A DNA stretch of 58,504 nucleotides from [Clostridium] aminophilum (GTDB lineage: Bacteria > Bacillota > Clostridia > Lachnospirales > Lachnospiraceae). Location: assembly GCF_900101295.1 (NCBI RefSeq), contig NZ_FOIL01000016.1:1-58504 (forward strand). The letters are read 5' to 3'. A program made the position numbers and the translations under genes. Every line of letters starts with the position of its first letter. Within the stretch, counting starts at the first letter, position 1. The notes under the pieces were generated by a model. It made no database searches. It was given only the letters and a program-made list of their open reading frames with translations, and was not told where the DNA came from. Positions 18,247-27,659 of the stretch are shown here, in pieces.

Positions 18247-19190
18247 GAGCAGTTTTCATGGGAACGCCGGACTTTGCGGTCTCCATTCTCGACGCGGTGA
18301 TTGAGATGGGCGTGGAAGTGACGGCGGTTGTGACACAGCCGGATCGCCCGAAGGGGAGAGGAAAAGCGGTTCAGATCTCCGATGTCAAGGCGAGAGCAAT
18401 GGAACTCGGGCTTCCGGTCTATCAGCCGGTCCGCATCAAAAAGGATCCGGAATTTGTGGAGCTGCTCCGGAATATGGCTCCGGATGTCATGGTGGTTGCC
18501 GCTTTCGGACAAATTCTTCCGAAAGAAGTGCTGGAGATTCCGAGACTCGGCTGCATCAATGTTCACGCGTCGCTTCTGCCGAAATACCGTGGAAGTGCGC
18601 CGATTCAGTGGTCCGTCATCAACGGAGACCGCACGGCGGGTGTCACGACGATGCAGATGGATATCGGCATGGATACGGGCGATATGCTCGAAAAAGCCGA
18701 GATTGAGCTTGCACCGGATGAGACCGGCGGAAGCCTTTTTGACCGTCTTGCCGTTCTCGGAGCGGAACTGATCCAGTCAACGCTGCGAAAGGCGGAGGCC
18801 GGAGAACTCCATCCGGAAAAACAGAACGAAGAGGAGGCGACCCATGCCGCCATGCTCACCAAAGAGATGGGAGACATTGACTGGTCGAAAGACGCCGAAT
18901 CCATCGAACGGCTGATCCGGGGACTGAACCCGTGGCCCAGCGCATTTTCCGCTCTGGACGGAAAGGTGATCAAGATCTGGAAGGCTCAGGTTCTTCCGGA
19001 GAGTGCTTCCTCCGAGAAGAAAGAAGTGGGAGAAGTGGTCTCGGTTTCCAAGACTGCCTTTGATGTCAAAACCGGAAAGGGACTCCTCCGGATTCTGGAA
19101 CTCCAGCCTTCCGGAAAAAAACGCATGGCTGCGGACGCGTTTCTCCGGGGATATCCGGTAAAGGAAGGCGACCGCTTCGTAAAAGCATAA
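18243..19190 (+). CDS. fmt: Methionyl-tRNA formyltransferase
   Basis: A 315-residue enzyme that formylates initiator Met-tRNA using 10-formyltetrahydrofolate. The N-terminus MRAVFMGTPDFAVSILDAV and the core SLLPKYRGSAPIQW are diagnostic, followed by GVTTMQMDIGMDTGDM. The C-terminal beta-barrel domain (about 205-315) is complete. It overlaps def by 4 nt. No separate ribosome binding site is needed, though GGGGAAGA lies upstream inside def. Confidence 0.97.
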   Translation: MRAVFMGTPDFAVSILDAVIEMGVEVTAVVTQPDRPKGRGKAVQISDVKARAMELGLPVYQPVRIKKDPEFVELLRNMAPDVMVVAAFGQILPKEVLEIPRLGCINVHASLLPKYRGSAPIQWSVINGDRTAGVTTMQMDIGMDTGDMLEKAEIELAPDETGGSLFDRLAVLGAELIQSTLRKAEAGELHPEKQNEEEATHAAMLTKEMGDIDWSKDAESIERLIRGLNPWPSAFSALDGKVIKIWKAQVLPESASSEKKEVGEVVSVSKTAFDVKTGKGLLRILELQPSGKKRMAADAFLRGYPVKEGDRFVKA

Positions 19191-19259
19191 ATTTCCCGTA
19201 ACCTTCTGTTCTCTGCACGGGCCGATCCGCGGTCCGCAACATGAAAGGGTGGTTTTGTT

Positions 19260-19967
19260 TTGTATTACGGATATTATGGTTACTATTTTGATCCGACGTA
19301 TTTTCTGATTCTGATCGCGATTGCTATCTCCGGCATCGCATCGATGAAGATGAAGTCGACCTTTCTCAAATACACCCGCGTTTCCTCCCGTCTCGGTCTG
19401 ACCGGGGCGGAGACGGCAAAGCGCATTCTCGAGAGCCAGGGAATCTATGACGTTCAGGTGGTTCATGTGGCCGGCGAGCTGACAGACCACTATGATCCGA
19501 GAACACGCACCGTGAATCTCAGCGATCCGGTCTATGCATCGACCAGCATCGCGGCGGTCGGTGTTGCCGCGCACGAGTGCGGCCACGCGGTTCAGGATGC
19601 GGTTGGGTATGTTCCGCTGCAGGTGCGCGGCGCCATGGTCCCGGTGGTCAACATCGGTTCCTCCCTGTCCTGGCCGATGATTCTGATCGGCGTATTTCTC
19701 AGTCAGGGGCGTCTGATCAGCCTTGGAATCGTGCTGTTTTCGTTTTCGGTGATCTTCCAGCTTGTCACGCTCCCGGTGGAGTTTAATGCCTCCCACCGTG
19801 CGCTCCGGCTTCTGGAGTCCACCGGAATTCTGATCCGTGACGAAGTGAACGACACAAGAAAAGTGCTCACGGCTGCGGCGCTCACCTATGTTGCCGCCAC
19901 CATCGGATCACTCCTTCAGCTGCTTCGTCTGCTGATCCTGTTCGGAGGAAGACGACGTGACGACTAA
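19260..19967 (+). CDS. YugP-type membrane zinc metallopeptidase
   Basis: A 235-residue membrane protein of the neutral zinc metallopeptidase family (YugP, DUF2268-like). It has a Tyr/Gly-rich start, a first transmembrane helix (FLILIAIAISGIAS), the zinc motif AAHECGHAVQD, two central hydrophobic segments (SSLSWPMILIGVFL and ISLGIVLFSFSVIF) and the VEFNASHRAL block typical of the family. The start appears to be TTG 19260, behind AAAGGGTGG; no ATG in this frame lies before the conserved region. The substrate is not known. Its 3' end overlaps rsmB by 11 nt, and such a gene is often found between fmt and rsmB in Clostridia. Confidence 0.87.
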   Translation: MYYGYYGYYFDPTYFLILIAIAISGIASMKMKSTFLKYTRVSSRLGLTGAETAKRILESQGIYDVQVVHVAGELTDHYDPRTRTVNLSDPVYASTSIAAVGVAAHECGHAVQDAVGYVPLQVRGAMVPVVNIGSSLSWPMILIGVFLSQGRLISLGIVLFSFSVIFQLVTLPVEFNASHRALRLLESTGILIRDEVNDTRKVLTAAALTYVAATIGSLLQLLRLLILFGGRRRDD

Positions 19968-21282
19968 GAATACCGTGAGAGACATCGCGCTGGACGCTCT
20001 GCTGGAAATTCTGGAGCATGACCGCTACAGCCACATCGTCGTCGGACGGACGCTGGACAAGTTCCGCTATCTCAGCCGTCAGGAGCGCGCGTTTTTGAAG
20101 CGCCTGATCGAAGGCACGGTGGAGTGCCGGATTCAGGAGGATTATGTCATCGGTCAGTTCTCCACCGTGAAGATTAAAAAAATGAAGCCGGTGATCCGCA
20201 CGATTCTGCGGATGTCCGTCTATCAGCTGTTCCATATGGACAGTGTGCCGGATTCGGCCGTCTGCAATGAAGCCGTAAAACTGGCGATGTCCAGAGGCTT
20301 TTCGGGGCTTCGCGGCTTTGTCAACGGCGTTCTGCGCAATATTGCCCGGAAAAAAGAAACCGTCACATGGCCGGACCGTTCGGTGCAGTACTCCATGCCG
20401 CAGTGGATCCTTGACCGTTGGGACAGAGACTGCGGAAAGGAAGCATGCGCTGCCATGCTGAAAGCTTTTTCCGAGCCCTCCGGAATGACGGTTCGCGTCG
20501 TGGAAGGACTGGAACCGGAGCAGGTGATCCGGTCGCTGAAGGAGGACGGTGCCGCCGTCACGGAACTCTGGCCGGACAGAAGAATCCTCCGCCTTGACGG
20601 AGTAGATCAGCCGGATATGCTCCGCGCATTTCAGGAAGGAAAGATCCGGATTCAGGATCTGAGCTCCGCTCTGCAGGGATATGCCGCCGGCTTCAAGGCC
20701 GGTGATACCGTCATAGATGTGTGCGGCGCGCCGGGCGGAAAAGCGATTCACGCCGCGGAGCTTGTGGGGCCGGAAGGCCATGTCACGGTCCGGGATCTGT
20801 CGGAGAATAAGATTCTTCTGACGGAGGCAAATATTGCCCAGACGGGGCTCTCCAATCTGACCGCCGAGGTTCGGGATGCATCCCGGTTTGCGGCGGAAGA
20901 TGAGGAAGCCTGCGATGTCCTGATCTGCGACCTTCCGTGTTCCGGTCTGGGCGTCATCGGCAGAAAACCGGACATCCGGTATCACGCTTCCGAGGAGGCG
21001 ATCCGGGATCTGGCAAAGCTTCAGCGGACAATTCTTGAAACAGTATGGAAATACGTAAAACACGGCGGAACGCTGGTCTACAGCACCTGCACCGTGACAA
21101 GAGAAGAAAACGAAGATAACAGGAGATGGTTTCTGGAACATTTCCCCTTTGAGGCGGTGGATATCACCGGCCGTTTCGGAGACGGCCTGAAGGATGCGAC
21201 GCTGAAAGAAGGATACGTTCAGCTTCTTCCGGGAGCGCACCCCTGCGACGGCTTCTTTATCGCGGTCTTCCGCAGAATTTAA
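19957..21282 (+). CDS. rsmB: 16S rRNA (cytosine-967-C5)-methyltransferase
   Basis: A 441-residue SAM-dependent enzyme that methylates C967 of 16S rRNA. The N-terminal NusB-like RNA-binding domain (about 1-140) includes RQERAFLKRLIEGTVE. The Rossmann methyltransferase domain has DVCGAPGGKAIHAAE for SAM binding. The two active-site cysteines lie in DLPCSGLG and STCTVTREENE. The start is GTG 19957, inside the end of the preceding gene, which implies coupled translation. Length and domain order are normal. Confidence 0.95.
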   Translation: MTTKNTVRDIALDALLEILEHDRYSHIVVGRTLDKFRYLSRQERAFLKRLIEGTVECRIQEDYVIGQFSTVKIKKMKPVIRTILRMSVYQLFHMDSVPDSAVCNEAVKLAMSRGFSGLRGFVNGVLRNIARKKETVTWPDRSVQYSMPQWILDRWDRDCGKEACAAMLKAFSEPSGMTVRVVEGLEPEQVIRSLKEDGAAVTELWPDRRILRLDGVDQPDMLRAFQEGKIRIQDLSSALQGYAAGFKAGDTVIDVCGAPGGKAIHAAELVGPEGHVTVRDLSENKILLTEANIAQTGLSNLTAEVRDASRFAAEDEEACDVLICDLPCSGLGVIGRKPDIRYHASEEAIRDLAKLQRTILETVWKYVKHGGTLVYSTCTVTREENEDNRRWFLEHFPFEAVDITGRFGDGLKDATLKEGYVQLLPGAHPCDGFFIAVFRRI

Positions 21283-21397
21283 CATACGCAGCGCGAAATC
21301 GGCGGGCATGACGGAACGCCCGTTTTCTCTGTTTGGGAAAGCGGGCGGCAAAGAGAAGTGTTCCATCGACTGCCTGCATGATATAACAGGATAAACA

Positions 21398-22447
21398 ATG
21401 AGTGAAAAAACAGACATCCGGTCCCTCACCCTTGAGGAACTGAAAGAATATATGACCCGAATCGGGGAGAAGCCTTTCCGTGCGGCCCAGCTCTACCAGT
21501 GGATGCACGTCAAACTGGCTTCCTCCTTTGAGGAGATGACGAATCTGTCCAAAGATCTCCGGGCAAAACTGGCGGAGAACTCCGAATACGTTCATCTGGA
21601 GATCGCGGACGTCCGCATTTCCCAGATCGACGGGACGAGAAAATATCTTTTCCGCCTTGCGGACGGCAATGTGATCGAGAGCGTTCTCATGCGCTATCAT
21701 CACGGCAATTCCGTCTGCGTGTCCAGCCAGGTGGGCTGCCGCATGGGCTGCCGTTTCTGTGCATCCACCCTGGACGGACTGGAGCGGAATCTGAGAGCTT
21801 CCGAGATTCTTGATCAGGTGTATGAGATCCAGAAGGATTCCGGCGAGCGGGTTTCCAATGTTGTCATTATGGGATCGGGCGAACCGATGGACAACTACGA
21901 CAATGTAATCCGTTTTATCCGGCTTCTCACATCACCGGCCGGACTGAACATCAGTCAGCGCAATGTGACCGTTTCCACCTGCGGCATCGTTCCGGGCATC
22001 CGGAAACTTGCCGAAGAGGATCTGCCGGTGACGCTGGCACTGTCCCTTCACGCGCCGAATGATGCGGTGCGGAAGACTCTGATGCCGGTGGCGAATTCCT
22101 ATCAGCTGAAAGATATCCTGGCCGCCTGCCATGAATATTTTGAGAAGACCGGGCGGAGGCTGACCTTTGAGTACAGCCTTGTGGCCGGTGTCAATGACAA
22201 TCTTGAGGAGGCACGGCAGCTCGCCGAGCTGATCCGCGGTCAGCACGGCCATGTCAATCTGATTCCGGTCAATCCGATTAAGGAGAGAGATTATCGACAG
22301 TCGGACCGCCGTGCGATCGAGGCATTTCGGGATTACCTGGAGCAGAAGGGCATTCCGGTGACCATCCGCCGGGAAATGGGAAGAGATATCAATGGCGCCT
22401 GCGGCCAGCTCCGCAAGAGTTATATGGATAAGAATGTGACTGAGTAA
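21398..22447 (+). CDS. rlmN: 23S rRNA/tRNA adenine-C2 methyltransferase
   Basis: A 349-residue radical-SAM enzyme that methylates C2 of A2503 in 23S rRNA and of A37 in some tRNAs. The iron-sulfur cluster ligands C114, C118 and C121 lie in GCRMGCRFCAS. The SAM motif is MGSGEPMDNY, and TCGIVPGI and SLHAPNDAVR are family signatures. The second catalytic cysteine of the ping-pong mechanism is in NGACGQLR near the C-terminus. The 115-nt gap after rsmB includes a short CGGGC/GCCCG hairpin with TTTT (21303-21326), perhaps a weak terminator. Confidence 0.97.
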   Translation: MSEKTDIRSLTLEELKEYMTRIGEKPFRAAQLYQWMHVKLASSFEEMTNLSKDLRAKLAENSEYVHLEIADVRISQIDGTRKYLFRLADGNVIESVLMRYHHGNSVCVSSQVGCRMGCRFCASTLDGLERNLRASEILDQVYEIQKDSGERVSNVVIMGSGEPMDNYDNVIRFIRLLTSPAGLNISQRNVTVSTCGIVPGIRKLAEEDLPVTLALSLHAPNDAVRKTLMPVANSYQLKDILAACHEYFEKTGRRLTFEYSLVAGVNDNLEEARQLAELIRGQHGHVNLIPVNPIKERDYRQSDRRAIEAFRDYLEQKGIPVTIRREMGRDINGACGQLRKSYMDKNVTE

Positions 22448-22468
22448 ACGAAAAGGAGATTCTTCCGA

Positions 22469-23221
22469 ATGAGGATTTATGCAGCAACGGATATCGGCAG
22501 GAAAAGACCGGTAAATGAGGACTGCCTGGCTGCCGTCGAAACGCCGGTGGGTCCGCTGGACAATCTGATGATCATCGCCGACGGCATGGGCGGACATAAA
22601 GCCGGGGACTTTGCATCCCGGTATCTGGTGGATCATTTCACGGAAGCGGTTTCCGCGTCCGCAGATGCTTCGCCGATCCGCGTGATGCGTGAAGCGCTGG
22701 AAAAGGCAAACCTTCAGCTCTTCCGCATATCCCTTGAGCGGGACGAGTGCAAGGGGATGGGAACGACTGTCGTTGCCGGAACCACGTCGGAGGGGATTCT
22801 CTATGCCGCCAATGTCGGTGACAGCAGACTTTACCTGATCCGCGGCGGAAGAATCCGTCAGATCACCCGTGACCACTCTTATGTGGAGGAGATGGTCGAG
22901 AAGGGGCAGATGTCCCGCGGAAGTGACTCCTACCGGCGCAGCAAGAACATTATTACGCGGGCGGTGGGCATTGACCGGACGGTGGAATGCGACTTTTTTG
23001 AGGAGGAACTTCAGAAGGGGGATAAGATTCTTCTTTGCTCGGACGGTCTCACCAATATGCTGAGTGATGCGGAAATCCTCGCCATTGCCGAAGAGAACAC
23101 CGGTCTGAAACAGAGAGTGGAAAAAATGATTCATCTGGCCAATGAACATGGCGGTAGAGATAATATCTCTGTCATCCTGGCGGAGCCGGAAACGAAAGAG
23201 GTGAACCGACATGATGCTTAA
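22469..23221 (+). CDS. prpC: PP2C-family serine/threonine phosphatase
   Basis: A 250-residue metal-dependent phosphatase that reverses phosphorylation by the adjacent kinase PrkC. Metal-binding acidic residues are seen in TDIGRKRPVNED (D8), ADGMGGHKAGD, GDSRLYLI and GGRDNISVI. Length and motif order match PrpC/Stp proteins. It overlaps prkC by 11 nt, the arrangement found across Firmicutes, so both sides of the switch are produced from one message. Confidence 0.95.
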   Translation: MRIYAATDIGRKRPVNEDCLAAVETPVGPLDNLMIIADGMGGHKAGDFASRYLVDHFTEAVSASADASPIRVMREALEKANLQLFRISLERDECKGMGTTVVAGTTSEGILYAANVGDSRLYLIRGGRIRQITRDHSYVEEMVEKGQMSRGSDSYRRSKNIITRAVGIDRTVECDFFEEELQKGDKILLCSDGLTNMLSDAEILAIAEENTGLKQRVEKMIHLANEHGGRDNISVILAEPETKEVNRHDA

Positions 23222-25235
23222 GGTAGGACAGTATCTGCAGAATCGATATGAGATTCTGTCGCTGATCGGCACCGGCGGCATGTCGGAAGTCTATCAGGCA
23301 AAATGCCACGTGCTCAACCGGCTGGTGGCGATCAAACTTTTGAAAGAAGAATACAGCACCGACGCGAATTTTGTCAGCCGCTTCAAGATGGAAGCGCAGT
23401 CTGCAGCCGGTCTTTCCCATCCCAACATCGTCAGCATTTACGATGTCGTCGATGAAGACAGTCTGCACTACATCGTCATGGAGCTGATCGAGGGCGTCAC
23501 CCTGAAAAACTATATCCGCAACAAGGGGCGTCTGGAGAATCGGGAAGCCATCGGGATTGCCATTCAGGTGGCCCAGGGTATTGCGGCCGCGCACGATCAG
23601 CACATTGTTCATCGCGACATCAAACCGCAGAATATGATCATCAACAAGGACGGAAAGGTGAAGGTGGCCGATTTCGGCATTGCAAGAGCCGTTTCCTGTC
23701 AGACGGTCAACGGCAATGCCGTGGGGTCGGTGCACTATATCTCGCCGGAACAGGCAAAGGGCGAGTACAGCGATGCGCGCAGCGACATTTATTCGCTGGG
23801 AATCACGATGTTTGAGATGGTAACCGGAAAGACTCCTTTTGAGGGAGATACCCCGGTTCAAATCGCGCTTGCGCATCTGCAGCAGCCGATGCCCCACGCG
23901 GAGAGCCTGAACCCGGAGGTGAGCGCGGCCCTCAGCCGTATCATTTCCCGGTGTACCCAGAAGATGCCGGAAAACCGCTATCAGGACTGCTATGACCTGA
24001 TCAGCGAACTCAGGAGAGCTCTGGTGGATCCGGAGGACGAACAGCTGAACCGTCAGGCGGAGAGCGACGACGCGCCGACACAGGTCCGCGGAGCGGATAA
24101 TGACGGCCCGACGATCATTCTGGACCGGATTGCGGACAGCGCGGAATCTGTCAAGAGAAAAAATGCGAAGCCCGCAGCGGAAAAAGAAAACGCCGGAACG
24201 CCGGAAAAGACCGGAAAACCGGCCGCGGCCAACGGAAAGCCGAAGAACGGCGCATCCCGTGGAATCAGCCATGAGGCAAACCGCCATAAACACAAGGAAA
24301 CCGCATCGCTGGACAAGATGCTGAATGCCATCGGTATTGCCGCCGCGATGATTATTGTCATCATCATTATTGTGATCGGTGTAAAGCTTTCCGGCCTGTT
24401 CAATGACAGTTTTTCCGATTCCGGCAAGAGCACGGAAATCAGTGCCGGGAGCGGAACGGAAGAAGCTGCTTCCGAGAGTGAATCGGAGAGCGGCTCCGAA
24501 GCCGAGAGCGTAGCGGAGGAGAGCAGCTCGGGCGAAATCATCCGTCTGGACTCCCTGAATCTGGTCGGCATGACTCTGGAAAATGCGAAGCAGGTGCTGT
24601 CGGACAAAAAACTGGAAGTCAAAATCGAGGAAGAGAACAACACGGATGTTGAGAAGGGAAAAATCATCCGTTACTCCCCGGCGGAAGCCGAGGCGGGGGA
24701 CACGGTGACGCTGACCAGCAGTCTGGGGCCGGAAAAAATCATGGTCCCGGTTCCGAATATCACCGGAATGTCCGTGGAAAACGCAAAGGTGGTACTGGAG
24801 ACCATCGGTCTTTCTCTCGGCATGGAAACCCGGACCAAAGACGATGCTGCGGCCGGAACGATCCTTTCCCAGTCGGCGGAGCCGCAGTCTGAGATCGCAA
24901 AGGGTTCATCCATCGACTATGTGGTCAGTGAGGGAAGAGACACGCATTTTGTGGCGGCAGTGAACGATACGCTTTCGCTGCAGGATTATTTCGGACCCAG
25001 TTCCGGCAACACGGAACTGAAGATCTCCATTGTCATGAAACAGGTGGTGGATGGAGAAAATCACACCAAAGTCGTGATGGACCCGACGACCATTATGGCG
25101 AATACCGCGCTTCCGGTGCAGTACAGCATCGAGGGGGCTGAGGGCGTCCGGAGAGGAACCCTTCAGGTTCTGGATCTGACGAATGACCGTGTGCTGAAGA
25201 CCTATAATCTCACGTTTGTCGAGGTGGCCAAATAA
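23211..25235 (+). CDS. prkC: PASTA-domain serine/threonine kinase
   Basis: A 674-residue membrane kinase linking cell-wall state to growth and, in relatives, to spore germination. The kinase domain (about 10-275) has GTGGMSEVY, K42, the catalytic loop HRDIKPQNM with D136 and ADFG with D154. A charged Ala/Glu/Lys juxtamembrane segment leads to one transmembrane helix (about 372-393). Outside, an acidic Ser/Glu-rich spacer is followed by two PASTA domains (about 443-580; key blocks LVGMTLENAKQVL and ITGMSVENAKVVL) and a C-terminal beta-rich domain. Having two PASTA units is at the low end for the family (often three or more). It is coupled to prpC upstream, and rsgA starts at its stop. Confidence 0.96.
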   Translation: MMLKVGQYLQNRYEILSLIGTGGMSEVYQAKCHVLNRLVAIKLLKEEYSTDANFVSRFKMEAQSAAGLSHPNIVSIYDVVDEDSLHYIVMELIEGVTLKNYIRNKGRLENREAIGIAIQVAQGIAAAHDQHIVHRDIKPQNMIINKDGKVKVADFGIARAVSCQTVNGNAVGSVHYISPEQAKGEYSDARSDIYSLGITMFEMVTGKTPFEGDTPVQIALAHLQQPMPHAESLNPEVSAALSRIISRCTQKMPENRYQDCYDLISELRRALVDPEDEQLNRQAESDDAPTQVRGADNDGPTIILDRIADSAESVKRKNAKPAAEKENAGTPEKTGKPAAANGKPKNGASRGISHEANRHKHKETASLDKMLNAIGIAAAMIIVIIIIVIGVKLSGLFNDSFSDSGKSTEISAGSGTEEAASESESESGSEAESVAEESSSGEIIRLDSLNLVGMTLENAKQVLSDKKLEVKIEEENNTDVEKGKIIRYSPAEAEAGDTVTLTSSLGPEKIMVPVPNITGMSVENAKVVLETIGLSLGMETRTKDDAAAGTILSQSAEPQSEIAKGSSIDYVVSEGRDTHFVAAVNDTLSLQDYFGPSSGNTELKISIVMKQVVDGENHTKVVMDPTTIMANTALPVQYSIEGAEGVRRGTLQVLDLTNDRVLKTYNLTFVEVAK

Positions 25236-26113
25236 TGCAGGGAAAGATCGTGAAAGGCATCGCGGGCTTCTATTATGTCCACGACGGAATCGGTTCGGTT
25301 TATGAGTGCCGTGCGAAGGGCGTGTTCCGCAACCGGAAAGAAAAACCTCTGGTCGGAGATGACGTGGAGATCACGGTTCTGGACGGGGAGAACAAGATCG
25401 GCAGCGTGGACCGGATCCTTCCACGGAAGAACAGCCTGATCCGGCCCGCTGTTGCCAATGTGGATCAGGCGCTGGTGGTTTTCGCCGTGACCGATCCGGA
25501 GCCGAATCTGAACCTTCTGGACCGCTTTCTGATCATGATGCGGATGCAGAAGGTGCCGGTGATCATTGCCTTCAGCAAGGCGGATCTCACCGATCCGGAG
25601 GGTGAGGAAAGACTCCGCAGAATCTATGAACATGCCGGCTGCACCGTATGCTTTTTCAGCACCCGCAAACAGCAGGGACTTGACCGGCTGGACGGGCTTC
25701 TGGCCGGAAAGACGACGGTGCTCGCCGGCCCTTCCGGCGTCGGAAAATCGTCTCTCACAAACCATCTTCAGCCGGAAGCGGCGATGGAGATCGGAGAGCT
25801 CAGCCGGAAAATCAGCCGCGGCAAGAATACGACCCGACATTCGGAACTCTTCTTCGTGAAAGACGGAACCTTTGTCTGCGATACCCCGGGATTCAGTTCG
25901 ATCTATGTCGACGGAATCGAGGCGAGGGATCTTCAGGCCTATTATCCGGAATTTGCGGAGCATGAGGACGGCTGCCGCTTTCTCGGCTGTGTTCATGTCG
26001 GTGAGCGGGAGTGCGGCGTAAAGGATGCGGTTGCCGCGGGAACCATCGCGGCGTCCCGCTATGAGAATTATCTTCTCATCTACGAGGAACTCAAGAATAA
26101 GAGAAGATACTGA
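25235..26113 (+). CDS. rsgA: Small-ribosomal-subunit biogenesis GTPase RsgA
   Basis: A 292-residue circularly permuted GTPase acting in late 30S maturation. An N-terminal OB-fold (GDDVEITVLDG) precedes the G-motifs in permuted order: SKADLTD (G4), then the P-loop GPSGVGKSSL (about 165-174), then DTPGFSS (G3). The C-terminal zinc knuckle uses C and H in EDGCRFLGCVHVGERECGV. Its ATG shares one base with the prkC stop codon (TAATG), giving tight coupling. Confidence 0.96.
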   Translation: MQGKIVKGIAGFYYVHDGIGSVYECRAKGVFRNRKEKPLVGDDVEITVLDGENKIGSVDRILPRKNSLIRPAVANVDQALVVFAVTDPEPNLNLLDRFLIMMRMQKVPVIIAFSKADLTDPEGEERLRRIYEHAGCTVCFFSTRKQQGLDRLDGLLAGKTTVLAGPSGVGKSSLTNHLQPEAAMEIGELSRKISRGKNTTRHSELFFVKDGTFVCDTPGFSSIYVDGIEARDLQAYYPEFAEHEDGCRFLGCVHVGERECGVKDAVAAGTIAASRYENYLLIYEELKNKRRY

Positions 26114-26192
26114 GAAAGGAAGGTCCGCCGGCGTAAGACAGCAGTATGCCCGGGTCTCAATATTTATTACGAAACATGCAAAGGAGAGTATC

Positions 26193-26855
26193 ATGATCAT
26201 CTTATCACCGTCTGTTCTCGGAGCAGATTTCACAAAACTCGGAGAGCAGATTGCCGCTGTTGACAGAGCAGGAGCTGAGTACATTCATCTGGATGTGATG
26301 GACGGAAGCTTTGTGCCGAGCATTTCCTTCGGAATGCCGGTGATCGCTTCGATCCGGGGATGCACCGGGCGAATCTTCGACGTTCACATGATGGTGGAAG
26401 AGCCGGGAAGATTTGTCGATGACCTGAAAAAGGCAGGAGCAGACATTGTCTGTGTTCATCAGGAAGCCTGCAGACATCTGGACAGAACGGTCAATCAGAT
26501 CCGTGAGGCCGGAATGAGTCCGGCGGTTGCGCTGAATCCGGCAACACCGGTGGAAACACTTTCCTGCATTCTTCCGTATGTGGACATGGTACTGGTGATG
26601 AGCGTCAACCCGGGATTCGGCGGACAGAAGTTTATCCCGTACACGCTGGAGAAAATCCGCGCCCTTCGCCGGATGATCGATGAGCAGGGTCTGAAATGCC
26701 GCATCGAAATCGACGGCGGCGTAAAGCTTTCCAATGTCGAGGAGATTCTTCAGGCCGGTGCAGATACCATTGTCGTCGGTTCCGGTGTCTTCAGCGGCGA
26801 TGCCGAGAAGAATGCGGCCGATTTTATGGAAATTTTCCGCAAATATAACGCATGA
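26193..26855 (+). CDS. rpe: Ribulose-phosphate 3-epimerase
   Basis: A 220-residue TIM-barrel enzyme that interconverts ribulose-5-phosphate and xylulose-5-phosphate. It begins MIILSPSVLGADF. The metal and catalytic residues lie in HLDVMDGSFVPS, DVHMMVEEP, VMSVNPGFGGQKF and EIDGGVK, and the phosphate-binding VVGSGVFSG follows. The open frame extends back to 26025, but ATG 26193 has AAAGGAGAG at proper spacing and removes a 56-residue non-homologous lead that overlaps rsgA. It overlaps thiN by 4 nt. Confidence 0.96.
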   Translation: MIILSPSVLGADFTKLGEQIAAVDRAGAEYIHLDVMDGSFVPSISFGMPVIASIRGCTGRIFDVHMMVEEPGRFVDDLKKAGADIVCVHQEACRHLDRTVNQIREAGMSPAVALNPATPVETLSCILPYVDMVLVMSVNPGFGGQKFIPYTLEKIRALRRMIDEQGLKCRIEIDGGVKLSNVEEILQAGADTIVVGSGVFSGDAEKNAADFMEIFRKYNA

Positions 26856-27583
26856 GCAGATATGACTTTGAACAGAAGCCGGAAGGCGGTCTTTCCCGGA
26901 TCACGAAACCGGACAGTGATTGCTGTCTGATCGTGACCGGCGGAGATCTCGCCCCGGCTTTTGCCGCAGACTTCATTCGCAGCAGAAGCTACGGCAGAAT
27001 CATCGCTGCGGATGCCGGCCTGCGTTTTCTCGCACAGGCCCGGATTCTTCCCGATCAGATCGTCGGGGACTTCGATACGCTGGAGCCGGAGATTTTTGAA
27101 CGGTTCGGGAGAGATGACCGCATTCAGCGGGATATTCACAAACCCGAAAAGGATGAGACGGACACGGAGCTTGCCCTGATGGACGCATTGAACGCAGGCT
27201 TTTACCGCATGGATGTTCTCGGCGCGCTGGGGGGCCGCATTGACCATGAAATGGCCAATATCCAGCTTCTTTACGAATACCGGAAAAAGGGGGCCTTCAT
27301 TTCTCTGATCGATCCCCAGAACCGCATCAGCATGGCGTGGAGCGGCCGTTTGTTCCGGAAAGACGATCAATTCGGAAAGTACATCTCGTTTCTTCCGCTG
27401 ACAACAAAGGTCTCCGGGATTACGCTGCGGGGGTTCAAATATCCGCTGAAAAAAAGGGATGTGGAGATGGGCCGGTCCCTTCTGATCAGCAATGAGATTG
27501 CGGACGACACGGCGGAAATCACCTATGACGGCGGGGAAATGATCGTCATCGAATCGTGCGACAAATCGTTCATCCGCCGGTAA
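26852..27583 (+). CDS. thiN: Thiamine pyrophosphokinase
   Basis: A 243-residue enzyme that transfers pyrophosphate from ATP to thiamine to form thiamine diphosphate. Family signatures are AADAGLRFL, VGDFDTLEPE, KDETDTELAL and ALGGRIDHEMANI. The C-terminal beta-domain (KYISFLPLTTKVSGITLRG) is complete. About 25 extra residues precede the fold. No TPP riboswitch is visible; the gene is translated by 4-nt overlap with rpe, as in many Firmicutes. Confidence 0.94.
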   Translation: MSRYDFEQKPEGGLSRITKPDSDCCLIVTGGDLAPAFAADFIRSRSYGRIIAADAGLRFLAQARILPDQIVGDFDTLEPEIFERFGRDDRIQRDIHKPEKDETDTELALMDALNAGFYRMDVLGALGGRIDHEMANIQLLYEYRKKGAFISLIDPQNRISMAWSGRLFRKDDQFGKYISFLPLTTKVSGITLRGFKYPLKKRDVEMGRSLLISNEIADDTAEITYDGGEMIVIESCDKSFIRR

Positions 27584-27613
27584 TTTTTGCTTTCATGATT
27601 CCGGCAGATGGTG

Positions 27614-27619
27614 TATAAT
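27614..27619 (+). promoter_or_regulatory. serS promoter (-10 element)
   Basis: A perfect TATAAT lies 40 bp before serS. A TTGCTT hexamer at 27587-27592 is 21 bp away, longer than ideal, so the -35 is uncertain. The 76-bp gap is too short for a T-box, so serS is not under tRNA-sensing attenuation here. Confidence 0.5.
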
Positions 27620-27659
27620 CGAAAAAGTTATTATATTAAGGACATGGTGGGAGGTCATT

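Noticed and set aside
19882-21429. 515-codon minus-strand open frame over rsmB
   Set aside because: It is a shadow of rsmB and the start of rlmN; the translation is His/Arg-rich with no domains.
26852-27583. TPP riboswitch for thiN
   Set aside because: thiN overlaps rpe by 4 nt, so there is no leader, and no CUGAGA-type motif was seen.
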